This document shows, in pieces, positions 36,563-47,000 of a stretch of DNA of 64,000 nucleotides (position 1 is its first letter; each line of letters starts with the position of its first letter). The notes below the pieces were generated by a model that was not told the DNA's origin, ran no database searches, and saw only the letters and a program-made list of their open reading frames with translations. This DNA comes from Bordetella sp. FB-8 (GTDB lineage: Bacteria > Pseudomonadota > Gammaproteobacteria > Burkholderiales > Burkholderiaceae_B), in NCBI RefSeq assembly GCF_000382185.1, contig NZ_KB907784.1, forward strand, positions 2,806,633 through 2,870,632, given 5' to 3'. The position numbers and the translations under genes are program-made.

Positions 36563-37102
36563 ATGTTTAAAAGAATCGCATGGACTTTAGGTTTGTTAGC
36601 GGTACTGAGCCTGTGCCGCGGCGCCGCAGCGGCTGACGCGGCCCCTGCGGACCAGGCCCCCGATCCCGCTGTCGCCCAGCAGGGCGGCGCACTCCTGGAC
36701 CGCATGATGCCCTCGAGCTTTAACGCCCTGTGGTTGGACAACACCGACGGGGTCGCCGCGCTGCATGCCTGCGAGGCCTACGTCTCGCCCTCGGCGTTGC
36801 AGGCATGGCCCGGCCTGGTCGATTTTCCCTACGCCACCCAGCCTGGCGCGATCCTGGCCTACTTGCCCTACGACACGCCCTATGGGCAGGACGTCTTCCA
36901 GGCGGTGCGGCAGGGCGACGGAAAATGGAAAGTGACCAAGGCCCAGGGCGCCATCGCAACGGCCAGCCCGTCGCCGGCCGGTATGCAGGCATTGATCGAA
37001 TCCTGCCTGGCGCATTTCGGGGCCATTTCCCCGAACTTGGTGTATCCCACCGTTTATACGCTGGCGATATGGCCGCCGCGCGTGACGCGGGCGGCGCAAT
37101 GA
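36563..37102 (+). CDS. Secreted protein of unknown function
   Basis: Predicted exported protein of 179 aa with a clear signal peptide (MFKRIAWTLGLLAVLSLCRG, cleavage near AAA-ADA). The mature part contains two cysteines and proline/aromatic-rich segments, but no domain I recognise. A GTG at 36533 is in frame; the ATG at 36563 directly precedes the signal. It lies after kynU on the same strand and ends about 75 bases from the convergent HD-GYP gene. Confidence 0.65.
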   Translation: MFKRIAWTLGLLAVLSLCRGAAAADAAPADQAPDPAVAQQGGALLDRMMPSSFNALWLDNTDGVAALHACEAYVSPSALQAWPGLVDFPYATQPGAILAYLPYDTPYGQDVFQAVRQGDGKWKVTKAQGAIATASPSPAGMQALIESCLAHFGAISPNLVYPTVYTLAIWPPRVTRAAQ

Positions 37103-37177
37103 CGCGACGCCGACGGGGCGGTCGACTTGAATTCAAGACCGGATACGCGGGAAATGCCCGCGCAATCGAATGCTGGC

Positions 37178-38035
37178 TCAGGCCGGCCTTGTTCCCAGGA
37201 CGGCGTCGATGTCCGGCTCGTCGATCTGCTCCGGTTCCATGAACTGCCGCGCATACTCGCGCCAGATGCCCTCGGTCAGGAAGAGATCCAGCAGATCGGG
37301 ATCGAGGTGCCTGTCGCGCTTCATCGATTCCATGATGTGCACCGCCTCGCTTAGCCTCTTGGCCTTCTTGTAGGGCCGGTCGCCCGCGGTCAGCGCCTCG
37401 AAGACATCGGCGATGGCCATGGCGCGCGCCACCACGCTCATATCGTCGCGCCGCAGTCCCTTGGGATATCCCGTGCCGTCCATTTTCTCGTGATGCCCGC
37501 CGGCGAACTCGGGAACCTGCCGCAAGGCGCCTGTCAGCGGCAGGTCGCGCAGCATGAGAATGGTGTGGTTGATGTGCTTGTTGATCTCGTACCGTTCCTC
37601 GTCCGTCAGCGTGCCCCGGCGGATGCGGAGGTTGTGGCGCTCGCCCAGGTTCATGCGGTATTGCGGCGGTTTCATGTTGAATCCTGCCTGGCTTTCCTGT
37701 GTGTTCAGGTAACTGGCATGGTGTTCGATGAGATGGTCGGCGCGGTCTTCCAGCAGTTTTTCCTCGGTTGGCAGCGCCGGAGCGGGCGTGCGGCGCTTGC
37801 GCCGATTTTCTTCGCGCGAAATTCCGATGCGGTCATCGAGCGTGCGTATCCAGGTTCGCTCGCCTATGGCGTGCAGGCGCTCGATATCCTGGGAGGCCAT
37901 CTCTTCGCCGCCTTCATTGCAACGGGCCACGAATGCAAAATCGGCATCCAGCGCGGCCAGCTCCGCGTCGCGGATGGCGGCCAGCGCCTGCGGCTGTGCG
38001 CCTGCGGCTGTGCGCCTGCGGCCACGCCGCGCCAA
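37178..38035 (-). pseudogene. HD-GYP phosphodiesterase, 3' part, out of frame with its 5' part
   Basis: Encodes the second half of an HD-GYP c-di-GMP phosphodiesterase: helix INKHINHTILMLRDLPL, then the GYP motif HHEKMDGTGYPKGL and the tail ADVFEALTAGDRPYKKAK. It has no natural start; the first possible codon is TTG inside a tandem repeat region. It continues the gene at 37864-40146 in a different frame. The frames switch within the 14-bp repeat at 37984-38022. Removing one 14-base unit would give one ORF of 984 codons across 37178-40146. As sequenced, the catalytic domain is split and should be inactive. Confidence 0.8.
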
Positions 38036-40146
38036 TAAGCCACCCAGGCGCCGGACTTGAGCAATTCGAACCGCATGCGGATTTCGTGCAGCCGGTTATA
38101 GAGGCTTTCGAGCTTGGTGGCCTTGTCGACGATGTATTCGGGGGTGGTCAGTTTGCCGCAGTCATGCAGCCAGCTCGCAACCTTGACCGCCTCCCAGTCG
38201 TCCGGCGTGAGCGTGAAATCCGCGAAAGGGCCGCTGCGCGACCGGCTTGCGGCCCGCACCAGCGACATTGCCAGCATGGGCACACGTTGGCAATGTCCGC
38301 CGGTATAGGGGGACTTGGCGTCGATGGAATTGGCGATCATGCGCACCACGGCATCGAGCAGCGACTTGCGCGCCTTGAGCAGCAGGGTCATCTCGATGGT
38401 CATCGCCGCCGTCGCCGACAGGACCTGGATCAGGTCGAGGCTGGCATCCGACGCCTGCATGCCGGCTTTGCCGCGCGCTGCCAGCAGCAATCCGCCCACC
38501 ACGTCGCCGGCCCGGTTGAGCAGGGGAACGACCGAGAACCGGAATACCTGGTCGGCCGGCAGCGGCGTCGCCTCGACCAATCCGGCCAGGAACGGCGGCA
38601 ATGGAGTTCTGGCATGGTCGAAATGCGCAACCGTCTTGCCTTGAATGGCCGCAAGCACTTGTGCGTCGACGTCGAGCCGGTCCACCGTCCGGGGTTCCGC
38701 GTCTTCGGCCGATGTGTCGCGATCGATGACCGACAGTTTTTCGCCTTCGTCTTCGCTCATCAACAGAAGGCCGCCCTCCGCTTCGGCGATATTGACGGCC
38801 TCGCGCAGCAGCCGAACCATCAGTTTTGTGGGGTCGCGCTCGGCCGAAAGTGCCTGGCCGACTTCGGTGAAGCGCTGGATGGTCAGTCCGGCCTGGCGCA
38901 TGGACTGCGACAAGGTCCGGATTTCCCGAACGGACGAATCGACTTGGGCGAATCCGGGTTCGAACTGGAAACGCTGGATGCGTTCTGCGTCCTGGGCCAG
39001 TTGCGTCAGGGGCCGGCTGACCGCCCGGGCCACGACCTGGACCACGGCCATGGCGGCAAGCGCCATCGCCACGCCCAGCCAGAGCAGCGTCGAGGTCAGC
39101 CTGCGGGCGCCTGCCAGCATTTCGTTGTCCGGCGTGGCCACGGCCATGCGAAAAGTCCAGGGGCCCGAATGCAGCGGCACCGTGCGCATCACCCAGGTGA
39201 CATTGCTGTTGTTTACCGTGCGGGTCGTCGCCTGTCCGCCGTCCGAGTCCGATGCCACCCGCAGCAGGTGCGTCGCCATGGACGAGGCCGGCCATGGCGA
39301 TCCGGCGTTCGGCGTGTCCGGTCCTATCGGCACGCTGCTGGCGACGACCTCGTTTTGGGCATTGACGATCATCAGTATCGACGACTTGGTGCTTTTCATC
39401 TGTCTGAGCGCCTGCGACAAATCGGCCAGGCCCAGATCCACGCCCACCACGCCATGGCCCGACGCCAGGCGCCGGGCCATGGTGATACCGCGCTCCTGCG
39501 TCAGAAAAAACCAGTAGGGATTCGTAATGACGGCGTTTTCGCTGCCGATTCCCATGCGATACCAGTTGCGTGTGCGCGGATCATAGGGCGGGTCGGCCGG
39601 CGCAAGCGCGGCGCCCACGGGCTGCAGCGCGTCGTCCAGAAACGTAAGCGCCATCGTCGCGGTCCCGGCCGCAGCAGCCCCGGTTCCGGCGCGTACGGTT
39701 TCCAGGTAATAGCTCGCCGCATCGGGCGCCTTGAGCTGTTCCCGGGCGACTGGCGAAGTGAGCCGGCGCAGCAGTACGAAGCTGCCGTCCTCGTAACCCA
39801 CATAGAGGGCCGACACCATGGGAGAGGCCTGCAGCGAGAGGCTCATGCGGCGGATAAATGCATGCCGGGATGCGCTTGCGAAATCGTTGGCCTGGGGGTT
39901 GGTCGCATAAAGGCTCAGCAGCCCGTCGACCTTGCTGACATTGTTGTCAATCTGGTTGCGGCTTTCGGTCGCGATATGGTCGAACAGCGTGCGTGACGCA
40001 TCCTGGACGATGCCGATTGCCTGGTGGTTGACGTAGAAGACGATGCCCAGCATGGCGGCCAGCACCGTCAAGCCGAACGCCAAGGTCAGATGTGCCGCCA
40101 AGCTCTCGGGCCTGCACATCGAAGCAAGCTTCTTGATCATCGCCAT
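37864..40146 (-). CDS. HD-GYP phosphodiesterase, 5' part (Cache-HAMP-GAF-HD), truncated by frameshift
   Basis: N-terminal 760 codons of a membrane c-di-GMP phosphodiesterase. It has a membrane helix (about 18-40), a periplasmic dCache domain (DPRTRNWYRMG), a second helix (about 330-355), HAMP, a GAF domain (about 410-570), and the first half of HD-GYP with the HD pair in VASWLHDCGKLTTPEYI. After RFELLKSGAWVAYWRGVAAGAQPQ-like residues it enters the 14-bp repeat and leaves the true frame; the last ~55 residues are frameshift noise. It follows the GGDEF gene by 52 bases on the same strand, probably as one operon. Confidence 0.82.
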   Translation of the reverse strand: MAMIKKLASMCRPESLAAHLTLAFGLTVLAAMLGIVFYVNHQAIGIVQDASRTLFDHIATESRNQIDNNVSKVDGLLSLYATNPQANDFASASRHAFIRRMSLSLQASPMVSALYVGYEDGSFVLLRRLTSPVAREQLKAPDAASYYLETVRAGTGAAAAGTATMALTFLDDALQPVGAALAPADPPYDPRTRNWYRMGIGSENAVITNPYWFFLTQERGITMARRLASGHGVVGVDLGLADLSQALRQMKSTKSSILMIVNAQNEVVASSVPIGPDTPNAGSPWPASSMATHLLRVASDSDGGQATTRTVNNSNVTWVMRTVPLHSGPWTFRMAVATPDNEMLAGARRLTSTLLWLGVAMALAAMAVVQVVARAVSRPLTQLAQDAERIQRFQFEPGFAQVDSSVREIRTLSQSMRQAGLTIQRFTEVGQALSAERDPTKLMVRLLREAVNIAEAEGGLLLMSEDEGEKLSVIDRDTSAEDAEPRTVDRLDVDAQVLAAIQGKTVAHFDHARTPLPPFLAGLVEATPLPADQVFRFSVVPLLNRAGDVVGGLLLAARGKAGMQASDASLDLIQVLSATAAMTIEMTLLLKARKSLLDAVVRMIANSIDAKSPYTGGHCQRVPMLAMSLVRAASRSRSGPFADFTLTPDDWEAVKVASWLHDCGKLTTPEYIVDKATKLESLYNRLHEIRMRFELLKSGAWVAYWRGVAAGAQPQAHSRRRWPPSATRSWPRWMPILHSWPVAMKAAKRWPPRISSACTP
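37984..38022. repeat. 14-bp tandem repeat at the HD-GYP frameshift (about 2.8 units)
   Basis: Unit GCGCCTGCGGCTGT (plus strand), two full copies and 11 bases of a third. The unit is not a multiple of three, so each gain or loss shifts the frame of the gene that crosses it. By arithmetic the ORF is continuous with one unit fewer or two units more than seen here. Confidence 0.9.
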
Positions 40147-40198
40147 CAGATGCCCTGCTTGAGGTTGTCATGCCGGTCATCCGGTGGCATGGGCCGGT

Positions 40199-41731
40199 TC
40201 AGAACTGCGCGGCCAGATCCGCTGCGCTACATACGCGATTACGGCCGTCCTTCTTTGCTTGGTAAAGCGCCTCGTCCGCCTGCGTCAGCAGCCGATCGGG
40301 GTCGTCGGTTTCTTGCACGGCCTGGAAGGCGCCGACTCCGGCGCTGAGTGTAACGATGCCGGCAGGACTGCCTGTGTGCGGTATGCCCAGCGACTGCACC
40401 GCGGCGAGGATGCGCTCGGCCACCATCACGGCACCGCCCGTGTCGGCGCCGGGAAGCAGCACCACGAATTCTTCCCCGCCATAGCGGGCGAGTATATCGC
40501 CAGGCCGCTTTGCCGCAACCGAGCCGATTGCGCGCGCGACGCGCTTGAGGCACTCGTCTCCGGCCTGGTGGCCATACCGGTCGTTGTATTGTTTGAAGAA
40601 ATCGATGTCGAACATGATGGTCGCCAGCGGATAGGCGTGACGTTTCGCCAGGCTGAATTTCTCGGCAAGGGCGATATCGAAATACCGGCGGTTCGCGACG
40701 CCGGTCAGGCCGTCGTGCATTGCCATGTTTTGCAGAGCCTGATTGGCCTGGAACAATTCGTTTTCGACATGGTCGCGCAGCGCGATCTGCTGCATCAGCC
40801 GTACGCTGAACCAGCTGATCAGCACGGCAACGGCGATGCAGGCGATCGCGTGCGCAATCGTATCGCGCCACCAGGACAGGTACGCCTCATGCACCGACAT
40901 TCCAACTAGGACAAATACCGGGTAGTGATCGAGCTTGCGGAAGCTGAAATGCCGGACGGTTCCGTCCATCGGTGAGCTTATCGTGCGGGATCCCTGATCG
41001 CCTTCCTGCAGGACAGCCTGAAACAGGCTCGACTGGGAGAAATTCCTGCCTAAGGCGTCGTCCGTTGTCGGCCAGTGCATCAACAATGTTCCGTCCTCGA
41101 GAATGATGTCGACGACGCTGTCGGCTCCGAGATTCATCCGGCTGTAGAACTCCGCCAGGGAGTCGAAATTTATATTGACTGCCGCAACGCCGGCGAAGCT
41201 GCCGTCCGGATGGTCGGTGCGTATCGTCAGGGGCAGGACCCAGCGGTGCGATATGCGGCTGATCAACGGAGGGTTGATGCGGATGCGCTGGCCGGCATGC
41301 GTACGGTGATAGACGAAGTATCCCCGATCGGCGACATTTATCCCGGCAGGCGAGGAGTTGCCGGACGTCGCCACCAGATTGCCCTGTTCATCGAAAAGAA
41401 TCAGGTTGTCCAGTTGCGGCAGATCGGCTTCTGCAAGACGCATCTCACCGGTGATTTCCGCTATCGACGCGGCGTCCATGGCATGACGAGCAGTCTGACT
41501 GCGTAGTGTCTGCAATAGCATGCCGGCCACTTGCATCGTGTCCTGCAATTGCTGCGCAACGATATCCGCCGCGCTGCGGGTGGTCTGCGCCAGTGTCTGA
41601 TTCTGGTGCTTGTAGGCATTCCAGCTGTACCACGCACTCAGGCCTATCAAGGCGGCACATATCGGAAAGACGGGGAGAACGATACGCCAGTTGAGCGTTA
41701 GTCTCGATAGGTCAGCCGGTTTTTTTAGCAT
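40199..41731 (-). CDS. Membrane diguanylate cyclase (Cache-GGDEF)
   Basis: Predicted c-di-GMP synthase of 510 aa. It has a membrane helix (about 15-38), a periplasmic Cache-type sensor (about 45-280, including GYFVYHRTHAGQRIRINPPL), a second helix (about 285-310) and a C-terminal GGDEF domain. The active site is GGEEF (ARYGGEEFVVLLPG), and the DIDFFKQYNDRYGHQAGD substrate/metal region is intact. The ATG at 41731 has a good ribosome binding site (GGGAGG); the longer frame to 41824 lacks one. It is upstream of the HD-GYP gene, so synthesis and breakdown enzymes are made together. Confidence 0.9.
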   Translation of the reverse strand: MLKKPADLSRLTLNWRIVLPVFPICAALIGLSAWYSWNAYKHQNQTLAQTTRSAADIVAQQLQDTMQVAGMLLQTLRSQTARHAMDAASIAEITGEMRLAEADLPQLDNLILFDEQGNLVATSGNSSPAGINVADRGYFVYHRTHAGQRIRINPPLISRISHRWVLPLTIRTDHPDGSFAGVAAVNINFDSLAEFYSRMNLGADSVVDIILEDGTLLMHWPTTDDALGRNFSQSSLFQAVLQEGDQGSRTISSPMDGTVRHFSFRKLDHYPVFVLVGMSVHEAYLSWWRDTIAHAIACIAVAVLISWFSVRLMQQIALRDHVENELFQANQALQNMAMHDGLTGVANRRYFDIALAEKFSLAKRHAYPLATIMFDIDFFKQYNDRYGHQAGDECLKRVARAIGSVAAKRPGDILARYGGEEFVVLLPGADTGGAVMVAERILAAVQSLGIPHTGSPAGIVTLSAGVGAFQAVQETDDPDRLLTQADEALYQAKKDGRNRVCSAADLAAQF

Positions 41732-41924
41732 CACCTTATCGTTCCTCCCGAGTGAAGATTTTTCTCGACTGTGAGGCATAGGTGGCAGCCGCATTTCTCG
41801 CTCAATGGTCTTCCATGTGCCCATCCATTGTCAATGTTCGCCGGCATCGCCGCAGTACCGGCAGCCCCAAGGCCCGGCCCGATGTGATGGGGAAGGGGAT
41901 GAAAGCTTATTCGAGAGAAATCGA

Positions 41925-42812
41925 CTACTTTATGTCGCTTGGCCTGCCCAACGCCTTGGCCAGCTCGTGCCTCGGTTGGTCCCAGCCCGACTCGGGAATG
42001 GTCTGTCCGGCCTGCTCCCACGCTTGCTCAAAGCGGTCGTGCAGTGCTTGCGTGGCATCTTCTGTGTCGGCGATGTGGATTCCTCGCGTCATCGTAATGT
42101 GGGCGCATTCGAAGCTGCCGCCACCGGCCAGGAGAATCGTGCGGGTGGGGGCGTCATCGTCCACCAGCGCGACCAGTCCAGGACTGACGCGCTCAGGAGT
42201 GAGGATTTGCGCAGCTTGTGGCGGCAGCAGATCCGAGGTCATGGCAGTGACTGCGCTGGGCGCAAGGCAGTTCACGCGTATATTGTGCTTGGCACCCTCC
42301 AGCGCCAGCGTCTGCATCAAGCCGACCAAGGCCATCTTGGCGCTGGCATAGTTCGACTGGCCAAAGCTGCCGTATAACCCCGACGAAGAGGTGGTCATGA
42401 CAATACGGCCGTGGCGCTGCGATTGCATGTGGGGCCAGACAGCCTTGGTGGCGTTGACCGATCCCATGACGTGTGTTTCCAGCACCAGGCGAAAGTCGTC
42501 CAGCGGCATCTTGGCAAAGGTTCGGTCGCGCAGGATGCCGGCATTGTTCACCAGAATATCGATGCGGCCGAAAGCGGCCATGGTCTGGGCAACCATGCAC
42601 TGCATCTCGTCATACCGCGCTACGCTGCCTGCATAGCCTGCGGCCGCGCCGCCCATTTGACGTATTTCCTGGGCAACCGCGTGGGCGGTCTCGCTTATGT
42701 CGTTGACCACGACCCGGGCTCCCTGGCGCGCCAGTTCCAGAGCGTGGGCGCGGCCTAATCCACCTCCCGCACCGGTGACTATGGCCACTCTGCCTTGCAG
42801 TCGTTTCAGCAT
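41925..42812 (-). CDS. Short-chain dehydrogenase/reductase (3-hydroxyacyl-CoA dehydrogenase-like)
   Basis: NAD(P)-dependent SDR of 295 aa. The cofactor motif is VTGAGGGLGRAHALELARQGA, the NNAG motif is present, and the catalytic Ser-Tyr-Lys is in SSSGLYGSFGQSNYASAK. The pattern RAHALELARQGARVVVND resembles the dehydrogenase part of multifunctional beta-oxidation enzymes. It is downstream of a thiolase gene and an acyl-CoA synthetase-like gene on the same strand. That suggests it oxidises a 3-hydroxyacyl-CoA in the same pathway. The frame extends to 42851, but the ATG at 42812 gives the family start. Confidence 0.88.
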   Translation of the reverse strand: MLKRLQGRVAIVTGAGGGLGRAHALELARQGARVVVNDISETAHAVAQEIRQMGGAAAGYAGSVARYDEMQCMVAQTMAAFGRIDILVNNAGILRDRTFAKMPLDDFRLVLETHVMGSVNATKAVWPHMQSQRHGRIVMTTSSSGLYGSFGQSNYASAKMALVGLMQTLALEGAKHNIRVNCLAPSAVTAMTSDLLPPQAAQILTPERVSPGLVALVDDDAPTRTILLAGGGSFECAHITMTRGIHIADTEDATQALHDRFEQAWEQAGQTIPESGWDQPRHELAKALGRPSDIK

Positions 42813-42851
42813 GAATGTATTCCTTCGCAGATCGGCCGATTCCCGGGTCAA

Positions 42852-44036
42852 TCATGTTCTTTCGAAAATGGCGGCTATTCCCTGGCCGCCGCCGATGCAC
42901 ATTGTCACGAGGGCGTAGCGTCCGCCAATGCGCTGCAGCTCGTGGATCGCTTTAGTGGCGATGATCGCTCCGGTGGCGCCCACCGGATGACCCAGCGAGA
43001 TGCCGGAGCCGTTTGGATTGACTTTTGCTGGATCAAACTCCAGTTCGCGGCTCACCGCGCAGGCCTGTGCCGCGAAGGCCTCGTTCGATTCAATAACGTC
43101 CAGATCCGACACCTTCAATCCGGTGCGCGCAAGAAGCTTTTGCGTGGCGGGGATGGGACCCATGCCCATGAGCGCCGGATCCACGCCCGCGTAGGCGTGT
43201 CCTACAAGGCGGGCCAGAGGCGTGAGGCCCTGGGCCTTTACGGCCGATGCGCCAGCCAGAACCAGAGCGGCCGCGCCGTCATTGATGCCTGATGAATTGC
43301 CCGCGGTGACGCTGCCGCCTTCGCGCTTGAAGATGGGCTTCATGGCGGCCAGTGTTTGCAGGTCGGTGTCCGGTCTGACATGTTCGTCCGTGTCAAACAG
43401 GATGGTGCCCTTGCGGGCGACAATCCGCAGCGGGACGATTTGTTCCTTGAATCGGCCGGCTCGAATCGCTGCTGCGGCGCGCTGATGACTGGCGACAGCC
43501 AATTCGTCCATCATGCGGCGCGTGATGCCAAAGCGCTGCGCCACGTTCTCGGCTGTCATGCCCATATGGATGCCGTGGAAGGGGTCATGCAAGGCGTTGA
43601 GCATCAGGTCGAGCATGACCGCATCGCCCATGCGGGCGCCCCAGCGCGCGGCGGGCGTCAGGTAACCTGCCCGCGACATGGATTCGGCGCCGGCGCCCAC
43701 GGCGACATCGCAGTCTCCGGCCGCGATGGCCTGCGCGGAGGACACGATGGCCTGCAGGCCCGATCCGCACAGACGATTGACGTTGAATGCCGATACCGAA
43801 TGCGGCAGGCCCGCCTCGATCGCGGCGATGCGGCTCAGATAGATGTCGCGGGGTTCCGTGGCGATGACCGTACCCATCGAGACGTGTCCCACGGTGTCCG
43901 GCGCCGCGCCGCTGCGGGCCACGGCCTCGCGCACGACCGTGGCTGCCAGGTCGGCCAGGGGCATGTCCTTCAGCGTGCCGCCGAAGCTGCCGATGGCGGT
44001 GCGCAGGGCGCCGACGACGTAGATGTCCTGTTCCAT
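42852..44036 (-). CDS. Thiolase family acetyl-CoA acyltransferase
   Basis: Thiolase of 394 aa. Catalytic residues are all present: Cys90 in NVNRLCGSGLQAIVS, the His in LGHPVGATGA, and the second Cys in VTMCIGGGQGIA. It may cleave a 3-ketoacyl-CoA (degradative) or condense acetyl-CoA; the surrounding catabolic genes favour the former. It lies 15 bases downstream of the fused synthetase gene and 39 bases upstream of the SDR gene, so the three are almost certainly one operon. Confidence 0.92.
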   Translation of the reverse strand: MEQDIYVVGALRTAIGSFGGTLKDMPLADLAATVVREAVARSGAAPDTVGHVSMGTVIATEPRDIYLSRIAAIEAGLPHSVSAFNVNRLCGSGLQAIVSSAQAIAAGDCDVAVGAGAESMSRAGYLTPAARWGARMGDAVMLDLMLNALHDPFHGIHMGMTAENVAQRFGITRRMMDELAVASHQRAAAAIRAGRFKEQIVPLRIVARKGTILFDTDEHVRPDTDLQTLAAMKPIFKREGGSVTAGNSSGINDGAAALVLAGASAVKAQGLTPLARLVGHAYAGVDPALMGMGPIPATQKLLARTGLKVSDLDVIESNEAFAAQACAVSRELEFDPAKVNPNGSGISLGHPVGATGAIIATKAIHELQRIGGRYALVTMCIGGGQGIAAIFERT

Positions 44037-44051
44037 GCAAAGTCCTTCGCG

Positions 44052-47000
44052 TCAGTCCGCCCGGCGCACCGGTGGGTATTCGAACGTGCTGTCCAGGTGC
44101 GCGCGTCCAGGCTGGTACAGGCGCAGGGTCAGATAGAAACCCGCGCCCGCTGGCGCGGGCAGCCAATTCTTTTCCGGGCCGGGATCTTCGGTCTGTATGT
44201 AAATGCTCAGTCCGCCGTCGGCGTCGCGCCGCAGGCCGTGGGTCCGATCGCCGATGGAATGCCGACCCATGGGATTGACCACCAGGAGACAGTCGCTGCG
44301 CCGGTAGAGCGTGATCGACCAGAACGCGCCGACCTGCGGCTCGGCCTGCGGCGCGAAGCGCAGGACATAGCGCCTTGCGCCGGTGAGCGCCTGGCCGTCA
44401 GCGTCCACTTCGGCCATGATGTACATGGCCTCCTCGGTGCCGAGCGTGCCAATCCAGTTGCGCGCCACCCGCGCGCGCGCGAGGATGTCGTCGCCGAAGT
44501 TTCTGCGTACCGAGACTGCCGTGGTCCAGCCGCCGCCCAGTTCCGAGGGGTGAGCCACGTCGCGCAGCTCCGCGTAGACCTGCGCCAGGGCCGGCTGCAG
44601 GTCCTGCGGTGCCGGCGGCCAACCCGGCAGGGGCCGCGGCGACGGGTTGCGGGCCAGCATGGATTGCAGCACGCGCAGGTATTCCGCGGCGGTGGGCGTG
44701 CCGGTGCCGGGGTCGTCGATCAAGGTGTCGATGCGCGCGAGCGCCGGTGTGCCGTCGGGCCTGCGAATGGCGAAGCAGTCTTGCAGGGTGTGGACCCGCG
44801 TCAGATCCTCGTCGTCGTGGTCGGCCAGAATGCGGCCGATGACCCAGACGTCGTCGCTCGGTGCGCTGATGCAGTGCATGTCCGCCGGCGCGTCGCCCGT
44901 CCAGGCGGGGCCGTGCACGAACAGGCGCTGCGCATCGCCGCCGGTGGTGCGGCGCCCGGCATAGGCCCACGGGTTGGTCCAGGCGTCCAGAAAGCCCAGC
45001 ACCCAGTAACGCTCGCCCATGGCCGGAACATCGATGACCAGCGGACCCGTCGAAAGGTCCAGCCAGGCATTGGTGAACAAGGTGTCGTTGTTGGGCGTGA
45101 CGACTTCCCTGTCCTGCGGGCCGCGCAGGCGCCGGGTGTGGGTGAACAGGTTGACCCAGCGCATGCGCGAGGCCGGACTCTCGCCAGCAAAGCCTCGCAC
45201 GGCGTGCTTGCGTGGGGTGTTCACGGCACGCATGCGCGCCATCTCGAACAACGGCAGCGTCGTGATCACCGTCTGTCGCATGTCGTCCGGGTCGGCTCTG
45301 AACTGCAGGAAGGCGTCCAGCGCCAGGGCGCCCTGGCCGCGCGGCAGCACCGCGAAGGGATTCAGTTCCACCGACTCCAGTGCATCGCCGGCTGCGATGG
45401 CAAAATGGGAAAGGCGCACGATCGCCTCGGCCAGGGCGGGTTCGTCGGCCATCGGCGCGCCACGGAACCCGCGCAGCATAGGCGCGGTCTTGAGCTCATC
45501 GATCATCGCGTGTGCTTGTGCGAGGTCCACCGGCGCCAGGCGCAGAGCGACGTCACCCAGCAGTTCGACGTTCACGCCGCCCGATCCCAGCATCACCACC
45601 ACGCCCAACGCGGGGTCCCGCCGCGCCCCGAGAATGCATTCCACGCCACCTCGGATCATCGGTGCGACCAGCACGCCGTCCAGATGCGCGGCAGGCGCCG
45701 CACGGCCTGCGGACTGCAGTATCCGGTCGTGTGCCGCGCCCGCTTCGTTCTCATCACGTATGTTCAGGATTACGCCGCCGACATCGCTCTTGTGCGGGAT
45801 GTCCGCCGACAGCACCTTCATGGCCACCGGAAAGCCCAGCGCGCGCGCATGGACGACTGCCTCGTCGCGGGATGCCGCGCGGCGCGTCGGCACCGCCGGG
45901 ATGCCCGATTCGCGCAGCAGCGCCATGGCGTCGGCTTCGTTATACGGACCGGGCTGCAAGACCAGGGCGGCCACAGGCGCGGCGGCGATCGCCGGCTGGC
46001 TTGTGCGCGTCCGGAAAAAATTCATCGCGGCCAGGACGCGGATCGCGCGGGCGGGATCCGCAAAGCTCAGGCAGCCGGATGCTTCCAGAGCCTGCTGCTG
46101 CTCGGAACCGGTCAGCGCGCTGAAGATCACCAGTCTTCCCGGGAAATCGCGGTGCAGGTTACGTGCCATGTTCCGCTGGATTTCCTGCATGGCGGGCATG
46201 GCGCCGAACGCCGCCAGGAAAATGAGCAGACTGCCGTGGCCGGCGTCACCGAGCATGATGCGGGCGGTCGTCTCCAGCAGACCGGGCTCCGCAGTGACCT
46301 GTCCGGTGATATCGACTGGGTTGCGCGTGGCAGCCAGAGGTATGCGGGCACGGATCTTCGCTTGTGCGGCGGGCGGTAGCGCCGGAACGTCCAGGCCCGC
46401 CTCGGCAGCGTCATCGGCCATCATGACGCCGACGCCGCCGGAGACGGTCAGCAGGCCGACCTGCGGGTTTGCCGGCAGGCCCGCCACGGCCAGGCTATGG
46501 GCGATGTCGAAGAATTCCTCGATGCTGCGCGCGCGCCAGGCTCCGTGCTGGCGCAGCAGTGCATCGAAAGCCGCGTCGTCACCGGCCAGCGCGGCGGTGT
46601 GCGAGGCGGCGGCGCTGGCGCCCAGGGCGGTGCGGCCGACCTTGACCGCCACCACAGGCTTGCCGGCGGCACGCGCCAGATCCAGGGCCCGGCGCAGACT
46701 GGCGCCGTCGCGGCAGCCTTCCAGATAGGCCATGATGATTTTCGTGGCCGGATCGTGCGCCATCCAGGCGATGCAGTCCGCCACGCTGATGTCCGATTCG
46801 TTGCCCGTGGTTACCCACATTGAAAGTCCCACGTCGCGCTGGCGCGCCATGGCATACGCATAGGCACCGAAGGCGCCGCTCTGGCTCACCAGTCCGACGC
46901 CGCCGGGCCTGGCCAGGCCGGTCGAGACCACCGGAGAAAAAGTCGCGTACACCGACCGGGCCACATTCATGAAGCCCAGGCAGTTCGGACCCAGCACCCG

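Noticed and set aside
43356..46379. 1007-codon plus-strand frame opposite the thiolase and fused synthetase genes
   Set aside because: Shadow of high-GC coding on the minus strand; composition is Arg/His/Gly-rich with no domain.
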